A stretch of 64,000 nucleotides of DNA from Eutreptiella sp. 'Long Island Sound 2002' (GCA_964036045.1 OZ038381.1:107017367-107081366); one strand, 5' to 3'; positions 33,301 through 44,945 are shown, numbered from the stretch's first letter. Notes: generated from the letters alone by a model not told the origin. Translations and numbers: made by a program.

Positions 33301-33850
33301 ATGGTGTCTTGCTCTGGGTCTTCCACTCTTCCACGTACGCGGTCATGTCTGTGACGTCGATGGCGTACTCCTCCTCGGACTTTTATGTGAAGGTGCCCGG
33401 AGGGGGGCCGGTGGTGTAGCTGTGGAGCCCTTGCTCTCTGATGCTGGGCAGGTTGCGCTCGAGGAACGCCCGGTACTCGGCGGGGGCTTTGCTGGCTTCA
33501 TAGCTGGAGTGGTGGCGCCGCAGGGTGTTTAACGAGTGCGTCCAGGGCAACCGTTCACGGGGTGGGGGGCGCGGGGGGGAGCTCTGCGGGGAGTCGGCGC
33601 CGTTGGAGTCCGCGGGTTCATTTGCCATGGACACGGGTCCCGGCGGGGTTTGCTCCCCGTGCTGCTCCGTGTCGTCCGTGTGTTGGAGCTCCAGCTCCAG
33701 CAGTCTGTCGATGTCCAGGGCCATGGGGTCATCGTGGGTGGTTGCGTGTTGGGGTGCTGCCTTGTGGTGTGGCAGGTGTGCCATGCTGGTGTCCGGGGCG
33801 TCCGTGGCAGCTGGTTTGGGGTCGCGTGTCGGTTCTTTCGGGAAGCGCGC
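30345..33850 (-). pseudogene. Unrecognised retroelement-associated gene, unit A copy
   Basis: I do not recognise this family. The minus strand carries coding-like sequence in several frames. An N-terminal part (33784-33383) is rich in Pro, Thr and Asp. The middle (about 33330-32420) is spread over several frames. A 602-codon open frame follows (32411-30603), and a C-terminal Pro/Lys-rich tail (30664-30345) overlaps it in another frame. In the long frame I see a short Cys cluster (C-x2-C-x3-C-x3-C) and a core with STIPGDLHPYRLP and HAIPLH. That core is clearly matched by the plus-strand copy at 55499-56497 and by unit B, so it is a real protein family. Position beside an endonuclease-reverse transcriptase suggests an ORF1-type role (RNA binding), but that is inference. 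Confidence 0.5.
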
Positions 33851-34079
33851 AGTCTCGCGTGGTCACGGTGTGTGGTTGCTCGCTGGGGCTCGCCACGGCT
33901 TGGGGTTTCGTCCCCAGCTGTGGCTCGGGCTGTGGCTGGTGGTGGGCGCTGGGCTGGTGTGTGGTCCCTGAGTTCTCGGGAGATGGTGTTGGTGGGGGGG
34001 TGTGTGTGGCGCGGAGCTGGCGTGGTGCGGTGGTGCCCCTGCGTTGGTGGGCTGCGATGTCACATGTCCAACAAGTCCG

Positions 34080-35356
34080 CGACCTGGTGCGTCGCCGTGT
34101 CACTTGCGGGGAGACTTTCCGCCGAGCTGCGCGTAGGTGCCAGAGTACAGCTGCTCTTTGAATACGCCACGGCCCCTCGAGGTGGATATGGGCCGCGGGT
34201 GAGGTCACTTATGGGTACCGCGTCACGGGGGACCAGCAGGGATTCCAAATCCACGTCCAACGGGACCTAGCCACCCCGAATGACAAGAAGGTGGGGCGAA
34301 CCATCGAACTCTGGCGAGACCAAAACAGTTGTGAGATGGTCCCCATACAACTGTGCATCCCCGACACAGAGCACCTCACCGGCACCGAGTACACGGGGGA
34401 AGTCCACAACGCATTGCCCCTGCCACAGCCCCAGAAGCGGAGCCACAAGGCGCCCGCAGCTCAGGGTGTCGTCAACCTCCTCGACACATGACGGCGCCCG
34501 GGCCGGAGACGGCCCACCACCACGACCACAAGTCCCAAGCAGCCAGCGCGTACAGAAGCCCACAGCCGCATCAACATCCTCAACGAGCCCGCGGTCGGCT
34601 ACGACCCCACCAAGGCCGCCACACTGCAAGCAATGTCGGCGCCACACCCTAAAAGGCGCAGACCTCCTCTGGTTCCTAGAACAGGCCCTCCGCAGGGCAG
34701 ACCAGCCCGAACCAGCAGCAATCTTGGACCTGAGGGGAAAAAATACCACACTCACTGGCAGTGAGAGGTGCGCCTCTACCACAAGACATTGGTCACATTA
34801 CATCCCCACCACGGCCTCGGAGTGGACGGCCGCCTCGGGGCGTACAAATGCGTGGGGCCTAGATGGCAGCTCAACGTGCTACTCACGCACGTCCCATTCG
34901 TAGAGGAAAACAACTATTTCCTCGACGCCCTGAGCCTGGGGTTACCGCTGTCTCTCCCTCCTGGCGCCCACCATCATCATTGGCGACCTAAACGCCGCCC
35001 CCACCGACGACGACAACACCGGTCTACCCACAGCCACCGACATTGCCGTCCGCAACGCCATGCACCAACTGGGCCTCACCGACCTCACAGGGGACTCACT
35101 GGCACAACCTCCCACTACCCCCACCCGGGCCAGCACCCACCCCAGGCCCATAGTCTGTGCCACCACCGAAGTCAAGCTGGTGTGGACACTCATCCTGGGC
35201 CGCATTGCGCCGGCAGTCCTTGCCCACGTGCCCGCCAGCATGTGTGGGGCCATGGCAGGCAGGTCTCCCCACGAGGCCATCTTCCTCCAGGACACAGCGC
35301 TGGACATGAACCCCTACGAGATGATGGTCACCTCCGTTGATGTCCAAGGCGCGTTC
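34080..35356 (+). pseudogene. Non-LTR retrotransposon fragment (endonuclease and start of RT), unit A
   Basis: Plus-strand coding relics run from about 34100. First comes an ORF1-like tail in one frame (34201-34491, ending TGA). Then an APE-type endonuclease in several frames, with its IIIGDLNAAP motif at about 34976-35000 (G-D-x-N, a hallmark of this nuclease family). Then the N-terminal part of the reverse transcriptase, up to SVDVQGAF, where the duplication unit ends. At codon 35273 this copy keeps GAG (Glu) where unit B has a stop. Several frame changes make it non-functional. Confidence 0.7.
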
Positions 35357-35719
35357 GGGCGCTTTTGGGCCCACTAGCCCCTGGGCTAACACACCAAGGC
35401 ACGACCAAGGCCCCCTGGTTGCGACATTCCTACCCCACGCGCCACGCCCCGCTGGACCCCAAGCCCCGCACCGCAAGGATCCCACACGGCCTACAGAGCG
35501 AGGAATACCGGGGGGAAGACCAGGATACCGCGATCGGCAGCGCCGCAACGCCCGACGGCCAAACAAGAGCAGCCACCCACCCCATCGGGCCCAGCCACGA
35601 TACCCCCCCCCCCATGGGGAAGCAAACACACGACCGAGGACCACCACACCACGCCGCACCCCCCTCCCCCGCTCCATGGCGTACTTGGGTATAGGGCGGC
35701 TGCTTCCTCCCTGGTGCAA

Positions 35720-38700
35720 CTTTTTGGCTTGAGCTTTGGTGCAGGTTTGGCCTGTGTAGGGGCTTTGTGTTTCATCGCACCCTGGCGGCGCCGGGTATTG
35801 GGCCGTCCTCTTTTGCTAGCTGCGCCCTGGGGCTGCTGCTCAGGCGCGTGGCCTGGTGTGAACACGGGATGTTCACGGGGGGCTGGAACGTCGGGCTTGG
35901 ATGTGGGGACGGCGTCTGTCAGCTGCAACAGTTGCTTGGTCATGATGCCAAGTGTCTCCTCCGCCGCCTGCAGGGCGTCGGGCGGGTCCATGGGCCAGGT
36001 GAGGAACCGCTGCCCGGCGTGTGCCCCGTGGTGGCGCATGTGGGCCGTGAGGCGGGTGGCGTGGCGTGTCAGCGCGGGAGTGCGTTCCGGGGGGAGGAGG
36101 CCCCGTGGCGCTCCCTCTGCCCAGTAGAGGGCATGGTGCAGCGCTTCCCAGGCCGCCCCTCTGGTACAGGGGACACGGGAGGCGAGGAGTGCGGTACCTC
36201 GTCTTCAGGGGCGTGCGCCGTCCCCTGCCTGAGCTTGCCGTGGTCGTCCCACTCCACTGTGCACCAGGTCTCCCGGTGTTTGAGGACGTGTAGTTCCGTG
36301 GTCGCCGGGGATGCGTCCATCGCGTCCCAGCCGATGAGCTGGACGGGGCAGACCACGGGGTTGGCTTTCGGGGGTGCGCGCATGAGGAGGACGTGGTGGA
36401 TGTCCTCGGCAGTAGGTCCCGGGCTGGGGGTGTCTTGTCCCGCGAGGGCTAGAGGTGGAGAGGGGCGGTCCTCCCAGAGGCGGGAGGCGGCCGCCGTAGC
36501 GTACATGGCCGCGACCAGGACGTGTTCTGTGAGCCCTTTAACCACGAGGTGGTTTTCCCCTTCCAGATCTCGGGGGATGGTGGCTTCCGTCATTAGGGTG
36601 AGGACTGTGATGGCACATTTGGGTCCAGGCGTGGCATGTGTCGGCTCATCTGTGGGCGCCTGTTGGACAGGGCGTGGGGGGGGGTGCCTCAGGAAGGGGA
36701 CGGTCCCACTGCCAGGTGGTCGACGAGGTGGAGTGGTATGGCGTGGTGGCGGTCCGCCGCAGGCAAGCGTCAGGGGTGCAGATCCCACGGTATGGTGCCG
36801 AGACATATGCGCCACATGTGTGTGGGGGTCGGCAGGGGTCGCTGCAGGGCGCCCGCGCATGGTTCCGCGCACCAGGGGGTGCAGTGGGTGCAGTGGGCCG
36901 TTATGGGGTGCGATACCGCGTATATGGTGAAGGGTCCCACCGTCTGTCGTACGTGGTGCGGGATGATGGTGCAGAGGTCTGCCAAACGTGCTGTGCAGCT
37001 TTTGCCATGGTATACCCAGAGCGTGTCCTCTAGTGCCAGATCTTGGGGCGTAGCTTTCGGGCTAGCAGCGCCATGGTGCTTTTGTGGGTGGCCTCCGTGA
37101 CAGTGGCGGGTCCAGCGGTAATGCGTGGGAGCAGGCTGTTTTGGAGTTGTGCCGCGGCTCGTCTTCGGGATGCGTGGAGGGCGGTTCTTTCGGTGGAAGG
37201 GGGCGCGTGGTGGACGACCTTTTGTGTGGGGCCGGGGTCACGTGCAGCGGATGCTTCGATTCCTGTCCTGGGTGGTGTCGCGGTGGTCGGAGGCCAGGGT
37301 AGGTGGTGAAGGTGTATATGTTGATGGGGGAGGGCTCATGCGTGGCGTGGAGGTAGTAGTGGTCGCGGCCCGTCTTGTGAGTGATGATGAGGTTAGGTGG
37401 TGGTATGTCGTAGTGGAGCGTGGTGCTGGGGAGTTGTTTGGTGATGCACGCCGTCGCTCCCCCTGCTTTGGTTGCGACGTCGTGGTGCACGAGGATGTGG
37501 ACGGCCCACGCATCGTGGGTAGGGAGGTCGGGGTCCGGTAGGGGTGGATGGTTGGGGCGTCCCCTGAAGTGTGCTAAGGCTGCATTGTGGCGTGACGCCG
37601 TCTCTTTGATGACGGACGGTGCCCATTTGGGTGGCGCCTCAAATTGCTGGGCCATGGTGGCGACGGCGCGGGCAATTGCTGTGAGGTCCAGGCTGAGGCC
37701 ATGTTGGTCGGCTGGTGGCTCAAGAGCCCCTTCTGGCGCGGGGTGCTGCCACCATAGGGTGTAGCCTTTTTGCGTGTGATGGTGGGGTGTGTGCACCAGG
37801 TTTGGTTGCTGGAGATGGTGGGCTTCGAATGCCCCGCGGTGGAGGGTGCGCGTGTAGGTCCAGACCCCGGTGGGGGGGGCTGTTCTGGTGTGGGGTTCGG
37901 CCGTGATGGGGGCCGGCTGTAGAATGTGGCAGGTGAGGGAGGGCATTCGCAGTCCTTTGTGTAGGGTGGTACATACGTGTGCCCACCTGTTCGTCGACCC
38001 TTGCCGGGCTTCTTCCGTGTTTGTCCCTGTGGCTAGGTGAACGATGATCACGTGCCAGGGGTGCGACCCTGGTACCGCGGTGGGGTGTGTGGTTTGTTCT
38101 TTGGCGTGTAACCACCCTGCGGTGTCCGTGTTCCCCGTCACGTAGTACTCTCCCTCCGCACTGTGGATCTTTTCGATGACAGCTTCTCCTTCCAGGGTGT
38201 GGAGGAGGTGTGCGCTGGGGGGCTGCGCATGTGTCTCTGCGTCCTGGAGTCACTTGTGCGTGACCAACATGGCGCCGTCCAGGATTTCCCCCCATGTGAA
38301 GGTGCCTTCGGGCGATGCCCACTGCAGGGGCAGCGTGCGGCGTCCCCGCGTGTCGTTGGTGGCATGGTAGTCATGGAGAAGGTGACGCTTTGTGAGTCGA
38401 TGCGGCATGTGTTCTGTAGTGGCTGAGAGGGGCATCCCAATCGCGGTCTTCCGCGGTTGGGGGTTGCCCGTGTCGTCCTCCTGGGGCTGGGTCAGAGGCG
38501 ACGATTGTGCATTGGGTGCGGCGTAGGGCAATCTGCTGTGTGTGAGTATATAGGAGCCCTCAGGAGAGAGCTGGAGGAGGATGCCCCATTGTGCCTTCTG
38601 CTCAGGGAGCCACTGGTGGGGTTCGCTTTGTAGCGGGTGAAGGGTGACCTGGTGGCCTGATTTCCAGCTGTGGTAGGCGAAGAGGCTGAGGATGGTGTCT

Positions 38701-39245
38701 TGCTCCGGGTCTTCCACTCTTCCACGTACGCGGTCATGTCTGTGACGTCGATGGCGTACTTCTCCTCCCACTCTTACGTTGAGGTGCCCGGAGGGGGGCT
38801 GGTGGTGTACCTGTGGAGCCCTTGCTCTGTGATGTTGGGCAGGTTGCACTCGAGGGACGCCCGGTACTCGGCGGGGGCTTTGCTGGCTTCATAGCTGGGG
38901 TGGTGGCGCCACAGGGTGTTTAACGAGTGCGTTGAGGGCAACCGTTCACGGGGTGGGGGGCGCGGGGGGGCGCTCTGCGGGGAGTCGGCGCCGTTGGGGT
39001 CCGCGGGGTCATTTGCCACGGACTCGGGTCCCGGCGGGGTCTGGTCCCTGTGCTGCTCCGTGTCGTCCGTGTGTTGGAGCTCCAGCTCCAGCAGTCTGTG
39101 GATGTCCAGGGCCATGGGGTCATCGTGAGTGGTTGCGTGTTGCGGTGCTGCCTTGTGGTGTGGCACGTGTGCCATGCTGGTGTCCGGGGCGTCCGTGGCG
39201 GCTGGTTTGGGGTCGCTTGTCGGTTCTTTCGGGAAGCGCACAGTC
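35720..39245 (-). pseudogene. Unrecognised retroelement-associated gene, unit B copy
   Basis: Same gene as the unit A copy, read from about 39241 to 35720. Open pieces are 39241-38774 (155 codons), 38849-38250 (199), 38141-37062 (359), 36872-36069 (267) and 36039-35491 (182), in different frames. The 602-codon frame of unit A is split here near 36900-37060. The region around 36300-36100 keeps a longer in-frame segment (TTELHVLKHRETWC onward) than unit A, and it lines up with the plus-strand copy (55499-56497). The two units therefore carry different lesions, and neither looks functional as it stands. Confidence 0.5.
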
Positions 39246-39399
39246 TTGCGTGGTCACCGTGTGTGGTTGCTCGCTGGGGCTCGGCCCTGCTTGCGGTTTC
39301 GTCCCCAGCTGTGGCTCGGGCTGTGGCTGGTGGTGGGCGCTGGGCTGGTGTGTGGTCCCTGAGTTCTCGGGAGATGGTGCTTGTGGGTGTGTGTGTGTG

Positions 39400-40365
39400 G
39401 CGCTGAGCTGGCGTGGTGCGGTGGTGCCCCTGCGTTGGTGGGCTGCGGTGTCACATGTCCATTGGGTCCGCGACCTGGTGCGTCGCCGTGTCACTTGCGG
39501 GGAGACTTTCCGCCGAGCTGCGCGTAAATGCCAGAGTACAGCTGCCCTTCGAATACGCCACGGCCGCTGGCCCCTCCAGGTGGATATGGGCCGCGGGTGA
39601 GGTCACCTATGGGTACCGCTTCACGGGGCCTAGCATGGATTCCAACTCCACGTCCAACGGGACCTAGCCGGCCCGAATGACAAGAAAGTGGGGCGAACCA
39701 TCGAACACTGGCGAGACTAAAACGGTTGTGAGATGGTCCCCATACGACTGTGCATCCCAGACACAGAGCACCTCACCGGCACCGAGTACACGGGGGAAGT
39801 CCACAACGCATTGCCCCTGCCACAGCCCCAGAAGTGGAGCCACAAAGCCCCCGCAGCTCAGGCTGTCGTCGACCTCCTCGACACATGACGGCGCCCGGGC
39901 CGGAGACGGCCCACCACCACGACCACAAATCCCAAGCAGCCAGCGCGTACAGATTCCCACGGCCGCATCAACGTCCTCAACGAGCCCGCGGTCGGCTACG
40001 ACCCCACCAAGGCCGCCACACTGCAAGCTATGTCCGGGCCACACCCCCAAGGCGCAGACCTCCTCTGGTTCCTAGAACAGGCCCTCCGCAGGGCAGACCA
40101 GTCCGAACCAGCACCAATCTTGGACCCGAGGGGAAAAAATACCACACCCACTGGCAGTGAGGGGTGCGCCTCTACCACAAGACATTGTTCATGGTACATC
40201 CCCACCCCGGCCTCGGAGTGGACGGCCGCCTCGGGGCGTACAAATGCGTGGGGCCCAGATGGCAGCTCACCGTGCTACTCACGCACGTCCCATTCGTAGA
40301 GGAAACCAACTTTTTCCTCAACGCCCTGAGTCTGGGGTTACCGCTATCTCTCCCTCCTGGCGCCC
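39400..40365 (+). pseudogene. Non-LTR element: ORF1-like tail and endonuclease N-terminal part, unit B
   Basis: From about 39413 a plus frame shows an ORF1-like segment (ARVQLPFEYATA, then WAAGEVTYGYR). It is truncated by a stop at 39665-39667, where unit A stays open longer. After about 39960 the endonuclease region appears in changing frames (NVLNEPAVGYDPTKAA; LLTHVPFVEETNFFL) and leads into the GDLN motif of the next entry. Frame changes near 40150 and 40335 break it. Confidence 0.55.
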
Positions 40366-41844
40366 ACCATCATCATTGGCGACCTAAACGCTGCCCCCAT
40401 CGACGACGACAACACCGGCCCAACCACAGCCACCGACATTGCCGTGCGCGACGCCATGCACCAACTGGGCCTCACCGACCTCACAGCAGGACTCACTGGC
40501 ACAACCTCCCACTACCCCCACCAGGCCAGCACCCACCCCAGGCCCATAGTCTGTGCCACCACCGAAGTCAAGCTGGTCTGGACACTCATCCTGGGCCGCA
40601 TCGCGCCGGCGGTCTTTGCCCACGTGCCCGCCAGCATGTGGGGGGCCATGGCAGGCAGGTCTCCCCACTAGGCCATCTTCCTCCAGGACACGGCGCTGGA
40701 CATGAACGCCTACGAGATGATCGTCGCCTCCGTTGATGTCCAAGGCGCGTTTCCCCACACACCGCACAGGCTCCTCACAGAGGTACAGGATGCCATGGGC
40801 CTCCCATTCCTACCCTTCATGACCGAGTACATCCGGACCCGGCTCTACACCGTCATCACAGCCGCAGGCCTTACCCCCTGGACCAGCAAAGACAGAGGGG
40901 TCCCCCAGGGTGGCGCCGAGGGCCCCTTCCTCTACCTCCTTGTCACATTCCTGCTAGCATTCGAGCTGGCACGGGTATACCCGGGAGACGCCCCATACCC
41001 GCTTCAGTGCCCCCTCATCAACTTCGCGGACGACAACCTCCTGACCAAGGCCACCCGCCACCGCGACCCCCCAAACGCAGGACTACTAACGACCACCGAC
41101 CAGCCGTCTGCCATTCCGCAGCTCACCACAACCTACCTAGACGCCCACGACCTCCTGGTGCACCCCCGCAAGTTGGTCGGATTAGCTGACGTCGGGACCC
41201 CCGCCCCCGACATCCGGAAAGGCGAACCTCTACACCTGGAGGACACCACAATCCACCTGGAGGTCACACAGGCCACACTGCATTACAACAAGGCACTCCC
41301 AAACAAGCTGGAAGGGCGCCTCGCCCAACTCCTCCAACTTGCCAGGGGGGACCTCGAGTCTACGCAAGGCCTGGCGTACTTCATGGGGGCGGTGCTCAAC
41401 GCGGCCATCGGATACCAGGCCCCACACCTCCTGGACCCCGGGGGCGCCCTACGCCACGCTCGCCAACAAGTAACCAAGCTATATGGGCAACACGGAAGCT
41501 GGCCAACATCCTGCCCCAAGGAGGCCATGCTGGCCCACTGGCGCTACTACGGGGACAACACCGGCGCCTTAGTTGAAACAGCCTATGCCAAACACGCAGC
41601 GCACGTCCTACACAGAATGACACATACCCACAAACGCGACGTACAGAAGGCGGCAGCCATACGCATTAAAGAAGAGCAAACAGCCAGCACCGCCTGCCCT
41701 CGGTGGATAGTAGCACAGCACTGCGTCCCCACCTCCGTGGGCACCGGAATTAGGACCAAGCAGCAACTCCTCCTACTGCGCCACAGACACGCCATCCTGA
41801 CGCACCACCATTGCCATCAGCAGGGGCAACTCATGGCCACGTAG
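40366..41844 (+). CDS. Non-LTR retrotransposon: endonuclease GDLN motif and reverse transcriptase
   Basis: One frame carries the endonuclease motif IIIGDLNAAP (GDLN at 40378-40389), a linker, and a non-LTR reverse transcriptase. Visible RT landmarks are the GRIAP...GAMAGRSPH region, SVDVQGAFPHTP (motif A Asp, codon 40735), GVPQGGAEGPFLYLL (motif B), NFADDNLL (motif C, about 41023-41034) and a thumb with FMGAVLNAAIGYQAPHL. An in-frame TAG at 40669-40671 replaces the GAG kept in unit A. The ATG-initiated part starts at 40702. The enzyme nicks the target and primes cDNA synthesis on it; this copy needs the TAG bypassed to make both domains. Confidence 0.85.
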
Positions 41845-42801
41845 ACCTACATCCACCGGCATCCGGAAGGCAAAGTGGACACCCTACGCCTCGTTGGAGC
41901 CATCATCACGATAGTGTACATCACCCCCACGCGGATGAGAGTCATGGAAGAATGCGGAGCCCACCACGCCCTGTTCCTCTCCGACCCGCAATGGCCAGCG
42001 CGCCGCATCTTGGAGGCATACCTCCGCACATGCGCCAAGAAAGCAGGACAAACGATGTCAGGACCCAAGGATATCGACGCGGCGTGCAAAGCCTTCCAAC
42101 ATCAGCACCCCCCACCCCGCCCGAACGAGCACGAGGCCCCGAAAAAGGCTGACACGAAGCGGGAGGAGCCCATCCTGTCAGGCGAAGGCTGAACACCACC
42201 GGCCATCCTGCTGCTAGCGGCCAACGGGCACAAACACGCTACCCGCACCGTCCAGCGGCACCACACCCCTGGTCCATCCCCAAACAGAACGCCCCGGAGA
42301 CCGACGTGCCACCGGTCAGACAAGATGACCAAGGCATACCACGCCTGGCACTGCGGTCTGGAAGCCCTCAACACCCCATGGCCCCTTCTGCACCTCATCC
42401 CCACCCACTATCATACCGCCATTGCCACCACCGCTGACCAGCAGGCATGGCTCTGCCCCTGGTTTCACACAGTACCCCCGGGCGACCAAGCGCATGTGGC
42501 CTGCAGTCAACCACCCACGGCAGAATGGACATTCACCATCGAGCGGGCAGACCGAGAAAGCGTAGCCATAGAGTACGAGCCCTCCGACTCGCACCGCGCG
42601 GGGCCTCATGAAGCACCCATGCGCCCCCTGCATCATAAATGCCGTACTCTCTGCGCTGAGGAAGAAGAGAAGGAACGGCGGCAGACCATCACGTACCAGA
42701 GATTCCATCCCGATACGGGATACCTCTTTCACCTGATGTATGCGTACATCACCCAGGGGCCCCCGGACAGGGGCCTGCTCCGCCTGAACTCGCGGGTCTA
42801 A
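41845..42801 (+). pseudogene. Continuation of the non-LTR polyprotein with in-frame stops
   Basis: The reverse transcriptase frame continues without any shift after TAG 41842-41844, through TGA 42190-42192, to TAA 42799-42801, with protein-like composition throughout (for example PTRMRVMEECGAHHALFLSD and YQRFHPDTGYLFHLMYAY). The frame appears to continue as coding even past the TAA, to about 42940. I do not recognise a domain here; it links the reverse transcriptase to RNase H. Confidence 0.5.
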
Positions 42802-42944
42802 GTCATCATTACCCAAGGGATAGGCGTCTACGCGACGCCGCTAATTCAACCCACACAAACCATCACAAGAACCGCCCAAGAGAACCCCGTATACATCTAT
42901 CAGCCCACAGCAATTGCCCGCCTACCCGTACGCAGTGACACGAC

Positions 42945-43416
42945 ATCAGCTTCTTCACTGACGCATCAAGCACCCAGCAGCGACCCCCACGGTCGGTTGT
43001 GCCTCCCTGCGTGTCACCCAGCGTGCGGATGGACTCCACTTGGAGCACCACACCGGGGCCACCATCTTCCTCCCACGGCGAACTGCGCACCATGGGGAAC
43101 GCCGTCAACCCGACACCGCCACCCACAACAATCTGGCCCCGCAACATCTGGGTAGTCGTAGACACCACGGTCGACTTTCACCTCACAACGCGCCTCGCAG
43201 AACTACCCCTCCGTAGGGCGCTTGAGTCCGGCCTGACCACACAGGCATTGGGACTGTGGAAGGCCTTCAGAGCATGCACTCCCAGGACGCCCTGCACATC
43301 GTCAAACAGGAGTCTCACCGGTACACGTACGGCAAAGGACGCGCGGACACGCATGCCAAACACCAGATCACCAACCACACTACAGGGCTTGAACACGTGC
43401 GACTAGACGACACAAA
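42945..43416 (+). pseudogene. Non-LTR retrotransposon RNase H domain, fragmented
   Basis: Signs of RNase H appear in changing frames: SFFTDAS at the start (first acidic residue), WVVVDTTVDFHL (an acidic strand matching the VxTDS segment) and HRYTYGKGRADTHAKH near 43310-43370 (the C-terminal G-x-x-x-AD-x-x-AK signature). Sequence resembling the element ends at 43416, where the proposed insertion begins. Confidence 0.6.
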
Positions 43417-43430
43417 CACCTAGGACTTTA
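43417..43430 (+). repeat. Candidate left terminal inverted repeat
   Basis: CACCTAGGACTTTA; pairs with 51968-51981 at 12 of 14 positions. Confidence 0.4.
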
Positions 43431-43901
43431 TGAGGTACCTGACTCCCGTAACAGAACCGTCGTAAAACTGCCGCGATCGCCATTTGTGGCCCGCCGCAAC
43501 CCAATTTTGTCGAGGCTTTGGTGATTGGTGCCGAATCTGACGTGACTTTAATAGCGCAATGAGTAAAATACGATGTTATCTAGCTGCTTTATTGAAATAA
43601 GGTCTATTGCATCAAGGGATGTCCAGATAAACCCAAAATACGGCCATTTTTGCTAGGGGGGCTCAAGGGGGTGGGTGGTTTTAAAAAATCTGACCTGGCC
43701 CCCCCGGAGGGTCCCAAAAGCTTCCATTGGATGTAACTATGTCATTCCAACTCCCCTCGCTCTTCGCGCCATCCTGGTTCAGGCTCTGGACCCACCCACC
43801 CTTTTTGCACCCCCCCAGGGCTGCACAGCCTTCTGGTAGGGTAGGATTCTGGAACCTCCCTTTCGCTATATCTTGGGCTTACCGGCTCATGAAAGGGTGA
43901 T
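43431..43901. other. Spacer inside the insertion, no gene recognised
   Basis: AT-rich with a CCCCCC run near 43700 and a C-rich stretch near 43813. A 136-codon minus frame (43742-44152) overlaps the next gene in another phase and is not supported. Confidence 0.35.
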
Positions 43902-44453
43902 CTAACCACCAATGGATGCGAAATTGCAAACTGCATGTGTATGCAACAAAACAACAGCACGACAACACACGTGCGCCAAAATTTTGCGACATATGTTCCG
44001 AGACACAGTCCATTGGAACTCAGGCCCAAAAAAGTTTGGGTTCGGCTTCCGGGGGCGAATGCTTTGGCGTGATGCCGGTGCACCCAGACCACCCATCCGC
44101 TCAGCCACCCGTTCGGCTTCTTTTTGGGCTTTTTGTGTGCGCTTGTCCTCAAGTTTTCGTTTCGTACGACGTTCGTGTGCAGCAGGCACCATGTGGTCTG
44201 CCCGTCGCTTTTGGTGCGTCTGGGCTCGCAGTTGCTGGCGCGTCCCAGTGTCTGCCTCGAGCGTTAGGGCTGGGGCAACAATGGCCTCGGCATCCTCTCC
44301 AAGCATAGGCACGTCAAAAGCATCATTGTGGCGTGCCGCCGCGACCATGGCACCTCGCAAAGGGTGCACACTGGAACCAATAGCGAGAGTGTGTCTCTGA
44401 CCACACCAAAGTATGACTCCACAAACACAGTCTCGGCAGAAGTGGAGGCTCAA
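43902..44453 (-). CDS. Hypothetical 183-aa minus-strand protein or exon
   Basis: Open from an ATG at 44453. Residues about 75-130 are rich in Lys, Arg, Glu and Ala (helix with a basic face), and the C-terminus is Cys/His-containing. I do not recognise it. It lies on the same strand and in line with fragments at 44946-45554 and 45752-46008, so these could be exons or broken parts of one gene. No decisive splice signals were found. Confidence 0.3.
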   Translation of the reverse strand: MSLHFCRDCVCGVILWCGQRHTLAIGSSVHPLRGAMVAAARHNDAFDVPMLGEDAEAIVAPALTLEADTGTRQQLRAQTHQKRRADHMVPAAHERRTKRKLEDKRTQKAQKEAERVAERMGGLGAPASRQSIRPRKPNPNFFGPEFQWTVSRNICRKILAHVCCRAVVLLHTHAVCNFASIGG

Positions 44454-44945
44454 TGGAGCCTTTGCTCCTCGCTCAACTCAGGAATGCAGGTGGCTCCTCC
44501 CGGTTGATAAGATTTAGTATAGTGGAGCCATCGCCTATGCATTTGCAAGAAGATAACACGCAATCGCAATTTTAGGGGCACAAGGATGCGAATAGCACGG
44601 ACCAAGTCCATTCCACGTGCTTCACAATTGAGGGCTCGTTGGACATCATTTGCACACATTTCCAACTACTCAGCAATTATATGGACATGCACATATGCCT
44701 CTTCGTCGGTGGAATTGGGGATCCGGGCAAAGAAAGGCTTCGCGAAACAGGCATGCAAAGCAGTGCATATGCAAAGAAAAAGAAGACCACCACTAGGTAA
44801 CAACCATGTCACTGGACTTCGGAACCAAGCAATTTGTTCATGTAGCTTGCCACGACAAAATTCCGCCAATGTGTCACCCATGGTTCAGATGCAAGCACCG
44901 GAGAAGAAGACACCAAAGAAGCGATCTCCAACCTCCCTAGGCAAC

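Larger units (their letters stand above)
29990..35356 (+). repeat. Segmental tandem duplication, unit A
   Basis: The unit starts at GGGCCCACTAGCCCCTGGGC and runs into the reverse transcriptase start (TGTCCAAGGCGCGTT at 35341). The same sequence restarts near 35366. Offsets between copies are 5376 bp at the left and 5396 bp at the right. By eye about nine bases in ten agree. Unit A breaks off in the reverse transcriptase exactly where unit B begins, as expected for a simple tandem duplication. Confidence 0.85.
35361..40750 (+). repeat. Segmental tandem duplication, unit B
   Basis: Second copy of 29990-35356. It is followed without interruption by the remainder of the reverse transcriptase, so it retains the original right-hand flank. 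Confidence 0.85.

Noticed and set aside
40669-42801. Reassigned stop codons in the host
   Set aside because: All three stop types interrupt this frame, unit A has Glu at the first one, and the intact gag and integrase frames end at ordinary UAG and UAA codons.
43417-43430. CACTA-type transposon terminus
   Set aside because: The end begins CACCT rather than CACTA, no 2-3 bp target duplication could be found, and no matching transposase was recognised, so the class is left open.
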